Notes under the pieces: model-generated
Database searches by the model: none
Seen by the model: the letters and a program-made list of their open reading frames with translations, nothing else
Told to the model about the DNA's origin: nothing
Position numbers and translations under genes: made by a program
From: DASZUK01 sp035547695
Lineage (GTDB): Bacteria; Actinomycetota; Acidimicrobiia; Acidimicrobiales; RAAP-2
Direction: 5' to 3'
Assembly (NCBI GenBank): GCA_035547695.1
Contig: DASZUK010000008.1
Coordinates: 62,001 to 126,000 of the forward strand
Length of the DNA: 64,000 nucleotides
Shown: positions 59,087 through 64,000 of the stretch, piece by piece
How the letters are laid out: each line of letters begins with the position of its first letter
Position numbering within the stretch: the stretch's first letter is position 1

Positions 59087-59842
59087 CTAGGCGAGAATTT
59101 TGGTCACGGCCCGGTCGCGACAGCCGCCAAGATGGCGCCGGGACATCCCGCTCAACCGGGACAGCTCCGTCATGGTCATGCCGAGGACCCCGTGGCCATA
59201 CAACACTGCGGCGTCCACCGGGTCGAGGCCATTGCCATCCAGCTCGTCGATGGTCCTCGCCAGCTCGTCCAGCGCGGTGCTGCCGTTGCCCCACGGCACC
59301 GCCGCCAGGTCGTCCACGTCCAACCCCAGCACCACCCGCTCCCGACCGGCCCGGTGGCGCAGCATCTGCCGACGGAGCCGGCAGCGGACGGCCGACAGCA
59401 GGTCCAGCACCGCGTAGGGCCGGTCGTCTCCCGCCCAGTCCACCACCACTTCCCAGGCCGTCGTGACCAGGTCCACGAAGAACGCCCCGCCGCCGTCCCA
59501 ATCGCCGCCGGCCCCCCACGACAGCCGCCGGCCCACCGACACCAGCCCCGGCAGCATCGCCTGCACGATCGCCCTCGGCAGCAGCGGGTGCACCCCCTGC
59601 GAACGGATCATCGCCTGCAGCACCCGGGCCGCCCGGTCCCGCCGCGCCGCGTCCCGCGGGACCCGCAACGCGTCGACCAGCTCGCCCAGGTCCGACGCCC
59701 CGACCGCCGCCACCTCCTCCTCGGTGGCGGCCAGCACGGCCAGGGCCTGGCGGGACACGGCAGACCGGCTGACCGCCCGCCAGTCGGCGGCCAGTCGGTC
59801 GATGGGACGGAGATCGGTGTCGGTCATGGCCGCAGCGTCCAC
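59087..59842 (-). CDS. Sigma-region-4-like DNA-binding protein
   Basis: A 251-residue cytoplasmic protein. The last 55 residues look like sigma-70 region 4, a helix-turn-helix: DAAVLYGHGVLGMTMTELSRLSGMSRRHLGG followed by CRDRAVTKIL, given in part. The rest is helical (VLQAMIRSQGVHPLLPRAIVQAM and DLLSAVRCRLRRQMLRHRAGRER), without a clear region 2, so it may be a divergent sigma factor or a regulator using the region 4 fold. GTG 59842 has a GGGAGG ribosome site nine bases upstream; ATG 59827 is a weaker alternative. It stands at the head of the minus-strand run that ends with the lectin-PPE gene. Confidence 0.7.
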   Translation of the reverse strand: MDAAAMTDTDLRPIDRLAADWRAVSRSAVSRQALAVLAATEEEVAAVGASDLGELVDALRVPRDAARRDRAARVLQAMIRSQGVHPLLPRAIVQAMLPGLVSVGRRLSWGAGGDWDGGGAFFVDLVTTAWEVVVDWAGDDRPYAVLDLLSAVRCRLRRQMLRHRAGRERVVLGLDVDDLAAVPWGNGSTALDELARTIDELDGNGLDPVDAAVLYGHGVLGMTMTELSRLSGMSRRHLGGCRDRAVTKILA

Positions 59843-59921
59843 CCGGCCGGTCCTCCCGTTGCTCCCACCGTGGCCGGGCCGTCCGGTGGGCTCCGGCTGC
59901 GCCCCGCCGCCGACCTCCCAC

Positions 59922-59927
59922 TACAGT
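59922..59927 (+). promoter_or_regulatory. -10 box of the 59935 gene (leaderless)
   Basis: TACAGT, seven bases before GTG 59935. Confidence 0.45.
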
Positions 59928-59934
59928 GCCCCCG

Positions 59935-60336
59935 GTGGACATCGAAGAGTTCTACGACGCCGACGAGCGACGCCGTCGGTCAGCCGAGGTCGAGTTCGGG
60001 CGGGACTGGACCGACGACCACAACATCCGACACGAGCTCAGTTGGGTGGAGGACACCGGCGAGCTCTACGTGCTGCGGGAGCCGGTGCCCCACGGCTACG
60101 CCGACCCGTTCGGCGGCATCCACTACTCCGGGACCCACCAGGCCGACGACACCGAGGTGGAGGGGATGACGGTCGTCGTCGTCGGCCACGTCGGCTCCCA
60201 GGAGGAGATCGAGGCCGCCCTGGACGGCTGGGAGGACGCCATGGCCGCCGCCGACAGCGTCAACTGGCTGGTCGGCCGGCTGCGGCAGGCCGGCATCCTG
60301 GACCAGTCGAACCCCAGTACCTCCTACCCCTCGTAG
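59935..60336 (+). CDS. Small acidic protein of unknown function
   Basis: A 133-residue soluble, acidic protein: VDIEEFYDADERRRRSAEVEFG at the start, a middle part with ELSWVEDTGELYVLREPVPHG, and a helical end EEIEAALDGWEDAMAAADSVNW. It looks like a compact single-domain protein, but I do not recognise the family. GTG 59935 is seven bases after a -10 box; another GTG at 59926 lies inside the box. It converges on the APH-like gene with 16 bases between stops. Confidence 0.7.
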   Translation: MDIEEFYDADERRRRSAEVEFGRDWTDDHNIRHELSWVEDTGELYVLREPVPHGYADPFGGIHYSGTHQADDTEVEGMTVVVVGHVGSQEEIEAALDGWEDAMAAADSVNWLVGRLRQAGILDQSNPSTSYPS

Positions 60337-60352
60337 CCCCCCGTAGCGGCGC

Positions 60353-61465
60353 TCACAGGGCCCGCGGGGCCGTCATCGCCGCCGCCGGCGACGGCAGCCC
60401 CAGCAGCGTCGCGGTGAACTGGGTGGCCAGGTTGTTGGTGCCCATGTCGGTGTCCTCGGGAAGCTGCCCGCTCTGCACCAGCAGGTCGGTCAGCCGGCAC
60501 ATCACCACCGCGAACCGGAACCCGGAGAACACCTGGTAGTACTCCAGGTTCCGCACCGGCCGGCCGATCAGCTCGGCGTACCGCGCCACCGTCGCCTCGT
60601 GCGACGGGAACCCGGCCGGCCGGGGCACGTTCAGGCCCTCGGTGAACTGCCGGTCGAAGAACAGCCACCACCCCAGGTCCAGCTCCGGCTGGCCGAGCGT
60701 CGCCATCTCCCAGTCCAGCACCGCGGCCGGCGAGAAGTCCTGCCAGATAATGTTGCCCACCCGGCTGTCCCCCCAGCACAGCACCACCTCGCCGTCCTCC
60801 TCCGGCCGGTTCGCCACCAGCCAGTCCCAGATGGCCTCGGTCACCGGCTGCGGCCGCCCCTTGGCGGACCAGTCCAGGAACTCCCGGTAGTAGGTCAGTT
60901 GCTGCTCCAGGCCCGGGGCGCCCCGGCCGGGGTCCGCCAGCCAGTCCAGCCCCAGCCCCCGCCAGTCCGTCCGGTGCACCGCGGCCAGCGCCTCCAGGCC
61001 GGTCCACCACATCCGCTCCTGCTCCTCCGGCGACGCCTCCAGCACCCACCCCTCCATGGTGTACGGCAGGTTGTCCGGCGGCACCAGCCCCTCCACGTGG
61101 CCCATCGTGAAGAACGGCACCCCCAGCCAGGACGGGTCGTCCTCGTACCAGCCCAGCTCCGGCAGCGGCACCCCGGCGTCGCCGTCCGCCAGCGCCTTCA
61201 TCACCCGGTACTGCGTCGAGAACCGGGCGTCCAGGAACAGCAGGTGCCGGGTCGGCGCCACCCGGACCACCAGCCGCCGCGACGCCCGCCGGCCCTCCTC
61301 CGTCCAGGTCGCCCGGCACAGGATGGTCTCGTTCGAGAACCCGTTGGACTGCGGGGCGTCCACCTCGGCCACCACCGGGTCCGCGCCGGCCGGCAGCCTG
61401 GTGGCCAGCCAGCCCCCCAGGGTCCCGGCCACCTCCTCGGGATCACGTCCGGCGTTGTCGGGCAT
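60353..61465 (-). CDS. APH-like phosphotransferase family protein
   Basis: A 370-residue protein of the aminoglycoside-phosphotransferase/choline-kinase-like fold, similar to the group often annotated 'phosphotransferase family protein' beside acyl-CoA dehydrogenases in actinobacteria. Motifs: SNGFSNETILCRA (nucleotide loop), RRLVVRVAP (Lys replaced by Arg in the strand), LCWGDSRVGNIIW, which is the catalytic HxDxxxxN-type loop with Trp-Gly instead of His-Gly, and VLDWEMATLGQPELDLGWWL, which is the metal motif. ATG 61465 is six bases after TAGGCT. Drug resistance should not be inferred; the usual substrate of this subgroup is not known to me. Confidence 0.82.
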   Translation of the reverse strand: MPDNAGRDPEEVAGTLGGWLATRLPAGADPVVAEVDAPQSNGFSNETILCRATWTEEGRRASRRLVVRVAPTRHLLFLDARFSTQYRVMKALADGDAGVPLPELGWYEDDPSWLGVPFFTMGHVEGLVPPDNLPYTMEGWVLEASPEEQERMWWTGLEALAAVHRTDWRGLGLDWLADPGRGAPGLEQQLTYYREFLDWSAKGRPQPVTEAIWDWLVANRPEEDGEVVLCWGDSRVGNIIWQDFSPAAVLDWEMATLGQPELDLGWWLFFDRQFTEGLNVPRPAGFPSHEATVARYAELIGRPVRNLEYYQVFSGFRFAVVMCRLTDLLVQSGQLPEDTDMGTNNLATQFTATLLGLPSPAAAMTAPRAL

Positions 61466-61471
61466 CTCCGG

Positions 61472-61477
61472 AGCCTA
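61472..61477 (-). promoter_or_regulatory. -10 box of the APH-like gene (leaderless)
   Basis: TAGGCT on the minus strand, six bases before ATG 61465. Confidence 0.5.
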
Positions 61478-61579
61478 TGCCGCAACTGACGGCCCGCCAG
61501 GTAGGGCCACCGGGAACAACCGCCAGGTGGGAGGTGGGAGGGACCCTCCCGGCACCGGTGGGGGCCCGCCGGCGGGGGC

Positions 61580-61585
61580 TAGCGT
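61580..61585 (+). promoter_or_regulatory. -10 box of the 61593 gene (leaderless)
   Basis: TAGCGT, seven bases before ATG 61593. Confidence 0.5.
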
Positions 61586-61592
61586 CAGCGCC

Positions 61593-61928
61593 ATGGAACT
61601 GGTGGTGGACCTGCAGGCGGGCACGGTGGACCTCACCGACCCCGACGACTTCGCGCACTTCGCCGTCCGGGTGTCCGGCCCGGCCGAACCGGCCGGCGGC
61701 GCCGACCGGCTGGCCGCCGTCCTGGCCGACACCGAGGTGGGACGTTTGGAGGGAGGTGCCGACGCCTTCATCCTCCCCGACGCCGTCCGTTCCCTCGCCG
61801 CCGGCCGGGCCGGGGAGGGGTGGGAGGACGGCTTCGCCGGCATGTGCCGGTATGCCGCCACCAAGGGTTGGGTCGCCGACGACGGCGGCATCCAGGCCCA
61901 CGTGGAGTGGCCCCCGGCCGGCCCCTGA
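61593..61928 (+). CDS. Small protein of unknown function
   Basis: A 111-residue soluble protein starting MELVVDLQAGTVDLTDPDDF. It is rich in Ala, Gly, Asp and Val, with a short WEDGFAGMCRYAATKGWVADDGG segment toward the C-terminus, cited in part. There are no membrane segments, signal or metal motifs. The ATG is seven bases after a -10 box, which supports a real leaderless gene; the long open frame extending upstream on this strand is antisense to the APH-like gene and is not used. No family recognised. Confidence 0.65.
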   Translation: MELVVDLQAGTVDLTDPDDFAHFAVRVSGPAEPAGGADRLAAVLADTEVGRLEGGADAFILPDAVRSLAAGRAGEGWEDGFAGMCRYAATKGWVADDGGIQAHVEWPPAGP

Positions 61929-62010
61929 CCCACCGGCGAGGGGGCCTTACCGGCGCCTCCCGGGGACCGGGCGCCACGCCTCCGGCATGGTGGCTACCAT
62001 GGGACCGAAT

Positions 62011-62024
62011 TGAAGCGCGTTCTA
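62011..62024. promoter_or_regulatory. KstR-like TetR operator upstream of the aldehyde dehydrogenase
   Basis: TGAAGCGCGTTCTA fits the KstR consensus TNNAACNNGTTNNA at all but one fixed position. It overlaps a possible -10 box, TAGTTT, at 62023-62028. Confidence 0.4.
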
Positions 62025-62078
62025 GTTTTCGGGCCGGGGGTGCCCGAGAGGGGATGCGCTCGACGCTGAGGAGGCGCC

Positions 62079-63545
62079 ATGCCCGTCAAGGACTACGACC
62101 GACTGTTCATCGGGGGCTCCTGGGTGGCCCCGGAAGGCACCGGCACCATCGACGTCATCTCCCCCTCCACCGAGCAGGTGGTCGCCCGGGTCCCCGACGC
62201 CACCGCGGCCGACGTCGACAAGGCCATCACCGCCGCCCGGCAGGCCTTCGACCACGGCCCCTGGCCCCGGATGGCCCCCGCCGAGCGCGGCGCCGTCCTG
62301 GCCAAGGTGGCCGAGGCCATCACCGCCGACATGGCCGACATCGCCGAGACCATCGCCACCGAGATGGGCTCCCCGGTGGCCTGGGCCCAGCTCGCCCAGG
62401 TGCTCGCGCCCACCATGATCTTCAACTACTACGCCGGCCTCGCCGGCACCTACGCCTTCGACGAGGTCCGCACCGGCGTCCTCAGCCCCGAGGTCCTCGT
62501 CACCAAGGACCCCGTCGGCGTCGTCGGCGCCATCGCCCCCTGGAACGTCCCCCTGTTCATCGCCGCCGCCAAGCTCGCCCCGGCCCTGGCCGCAGGCTGC
62601 ACCGTCGTCTTCAAGCCCGCCCCCGAGACCCCGCTGGACGCCTTCCGGCTGGCCGAGATCTTCGCCGACGCCGGCCTGCCCGACGGCGTCCTGTCCGTCC
62701 TCCCGGCCGGCCGCGAGGCCGGCGAGCACCTCGTCACCCACCCCGGCGTCGACAAGATCTCCTTCACCGGCTCCACCGTCGCCGGCAAGCGCATCGGCGG
62801 CCTCTGCGGCGAACGCCTCAAGCGATGCACCCTGGAGCTCGGCGGCAAGTCCGCCGCCATCATCCTGGACGACGCCGACCTCGACGCCACCCTGCCCACC
62901 CTGCTGCCCAACGCCATCATGAACAACGGCCAGGCCTGCATCGCCCAGACCCGCATCCTCGCCCCCCGCAGCCGCTACGACGAGGTCGTCGACGCCCTGG
63001 TCGAGCGGGTCAAGGCCATGCCCGTCGGTGACCCCCTCGACCCCACCACCGAGGTCGGCCCCCTCGTCGCCGCCCGCCAGCGTGACCGGGTGGAGGGCTA
63101 CCTGCGCACCGGCCAGGACGAGGGCGCCAAGGTCGCCGTCGGCGGCGGCCGCCCCGCCGGCCTCGACAAGGGCTGGTACGTCGACCCCACCGTGTTCGTC
63201 AACGTCGACAACAAGATGACGATCGCCCAGGAGGAGATCTTCGGGCCCGTCCTCGCCGTCATCCCCCACGACGGCGACGACGACGCCGTCGCCATCGCCA
63301 ACGACTCCAACTACGGCCTCTGCGGGTCCGTCTGGACCGCCGACAACGACCGCGGCCTCGGCGTCGCCCGCCGCGTCCGCACCGGCACCTACATGCTCAA
63401 CACCGGCGTCCCCATGGACTTCGCCACCCCCTTCGGCGGCTACAAGGAGTCCGGCGTCGGCCGCGAGTTCGGTCCCGAGGGCCTGGAGCTGTTCTTGGAG
63501 GACAAGTCCATCTCCCTCCCCGCCGGCTTCACCCCCAAGGTCTGA
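62079..63545 (+). CDS. NAD(P)-dependent aldehyde dehydrogenase
   Basis: A 488-residue aldehyde dehydrogenase. The cofactor region is VGVVGAIAPWNVPLFIAAAKLAPALAAGCTVVFKPAPETP, with the catalytic Asn in PWN; only parts are needed to recognise it. The general base Glu is in LELGGKSAAIIL and the catalytic Cys in NNGQACIAQTRIL. The oligomerisation end is PFGGYKESGVGREFGPEGLELFLEDKS, cited in part. It has the full normal length. ATG 62079 follows GAGGAGG. The KstR-like site upstream would place it in lipid/steroid or terpenoid aldehyde oxidation, but substrate is not certain. Confidence 0.92.
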   Translation: MPVKDYDRLFIGGSWVAPEGTGTIDVISPSTEQVVARVPDATAADVDKAITAARQAFDHGPWPRMAPAERGAVLAKVAEAITADMADIAETIATEMGSPVAWAQLAQVLAPTMIFNYYAGLAGTYAFDEVRTGVLSPEVLVTKDPVGVVGAIAPWNVPLFIAAAKLAPALAAGCTVVFKPAPETPLDAFRLAEIFADAGLPDGVLSVLPAGREAGEHLVTHPGVDKISFTGSTVAGKRIGGLCGERLKRCTLELGGKSAAIILDDADLDATLPTLLPNAIMNNGQACIAQTRILAPRSRYDEVVDALVERVKAMPVGDPLDPTTEVGPLVAARQRDRVEGYLRTGQDEGAKVAVGGGRPAGLDKGWYVDPTVFVNVDNKMTIAQEEIFGPVLAVIPHDGDDDAVAIANDSNYGLCGSVWTADNDRGLGVARRVRTGTYMLNTGVPMDFATPFGGYKESGVGREFGPEGLELFLEDKSISLPAGFTPKV

Positions 63546-63614
63546 CCGGCCCGGCGGCGGGGGACTGCGCTGACACCGACCACCGGCCGGCGGTCCGTCG
63601 GCGGTCCCGCGACG

Positions 63615-64000
63615 TCAGCCCGCCGCCGGTGGGAACAGCGGGGCCGCGTACCCCGACAGTACCGACCGGCCGTCCTCGGCGTCCGCCCGGTACTGGTCCG
63701 TGCCCGTCTCCACCACGCTGAACCCCGTCCGGTCCCCGTCCCCGTTCACCACCTCCGGCCCCCGCGCCCCTGCCCGGTAGCCGGTCACCACCGCCACGTG
63801 CACCGCCGTGCCCGTCGTCGGGTCCAGCCCGTACACCGCCACGTCCCCCGGCTGCGGGGTGTACCCCGACCCCGCCGGATGCCACGTCCCGTGCTCCGTC
63901 GCCCACACGTAGAAGCTGGCCGACGCGGCGTTCAGGTACCCCGGCGCCAGCCGGTACGTCACCTCCGCCCCCGCCTCCTGCCACACCCAGGCCGCGAAGT
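63615..64000 (-). CDS. CHAP-domain-like (amidase/endopeptidase) protein, C-terminal part, cut by window edge
   Basis: The last 127 residues of a protein whose start lies beyond base 64000. The sequence FAAWVWQEAGAEVTYR, then YTPQPGDVAVYGLDP, HVAVVTGYRAGARGPEVVNGDG fits the C-terminal half of CHAP domains, with the conserved PGD, the catalytic histidine in VHVAVVTGY and the following NGD. CHAP proteins cut peptide bonds in peptidoglycan or amide bonds of glutathionylspermidine. The catalytic cysteine would be upstream, outside the window. It converges on the aldehyde dehydrogenase gene. A signal peptide cannot be assessed. Confidence 0.7.
   Translation of the reverse strand, partial: FAAWVWQEAGAEVTYRLAPGYLNAASASFYVWATEHGTWHPAGSGYTPQPGDVAVYGLDPTTGTAVHVAVVTGYRAGARGPEVVNGDGDRTGFSVVETGTDQYRADAEDGRSVLSGYAAPLFPPAAG

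Noticed and set aside
53615..59842. A type VII secretion locus around the PPE domain
   Set aside because: No EccA-E, MycP, EsxA/B, EspG or PE gene was found in the neighbouring frames.
60353..61465. Aminoglycoside resistance gene
   Set aside because: It belongs to the broad APH-like family of housekeeping kinases, with a non-standard catalytic loop; nothing indicates a drug substrate.

Overview
The window is 64 kb of a very GC-rich, gene-dense actinobacterial chromosome. A deep actinobacterial lineage such as Acidimicrobiia is my best guess, from a Kgd-type 2-oxoglutarate enzyme, a CofC/FbiD gene for coenzyme F420, a fused PafB-PafC regulator, lysine/alanine-rich histone H1-like proteins, secreted proteins with GYW(L/M)VASDGG repeats, and many promoters of the form TANNNT placed 6-9 bases before a start codon (leaderless transcripts). 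No rRNA, tRNA, CRISPR array or insertion sequence was recognised. Fifty-four genes are called; the first (dxs) and last (CHAP-like) are cut by the window edges.

1-11 kb is mostly housekeeping: dxs (partial), an FlK-type thioesterase, the TldD/TldE protease pair, an FmdB zinc-ribbon gene and moaC that share an HrcA/CIRCE operator, an acyl-CoA carboxylase beta-type subunit, membrane proteins and CtaG. 10-16 kb holds the fused PafBC DNA-damage regulator, a MobF relaxase facing a VirD4/TraG coupling ATPase, a 350-base unexplained region and an H1-like protein. 16-25 kb carries PIG-L deacetylase/CofC, GpsA, a class III adenylate cyclase, a GH38 alpha-mannosidase and an AMP-forming acyl-CoA ligase. 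25-30 kb is a less GC-rich islet: an XRE regulator, a secreted protein, a membrane-anchored Asp-box protein and a secreted repeat protein.

30-45 kb is metabolic and informational: RpiB, RNase HII, a CIRCE-controlled Hsp20, a DMT permease, a hydrolase/epimerase/permease run, Kgd, a three-part protein joining an NYN-type nuclease, an H1-like linker and an S1-like domain, then HAD phosphatase, FabZ and exonuclease III. 45-53.5 kb holds a tightly overlapping minus-strand operon (UvrD-like helicase, FAD-linked oxidase, TPP enzyme) and a plus-strand operon (hydrolase, membrane-embedded MurF-like ligase, Ddl).

53.6-60 kb is the most unusual part. A secreted protein joins seven bulb-type lectin motifs to a C-terminal PPE domain of the kind known from mycobacterial type VII secretion, but no PE, EsxA/B or ESX machinery gene is present. 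Upstream on the same strand lie a membrane LysM plus SARP/BTAD-type protein, an anchored Thr/Ser-rich protein and a sigma-region-4-like protein. 60-64 kb has an APH-like kinase, small unknowns, an aldehyde dehydrogenase behind a KstR-like operator, and the CHAP-like fragment.

Four-base stop/start overlaps (ATGA, GTGA, TTGA) show extensive translational coupling, and several genes carry short tandem duplications of their own 3' ends just past the stop codon.
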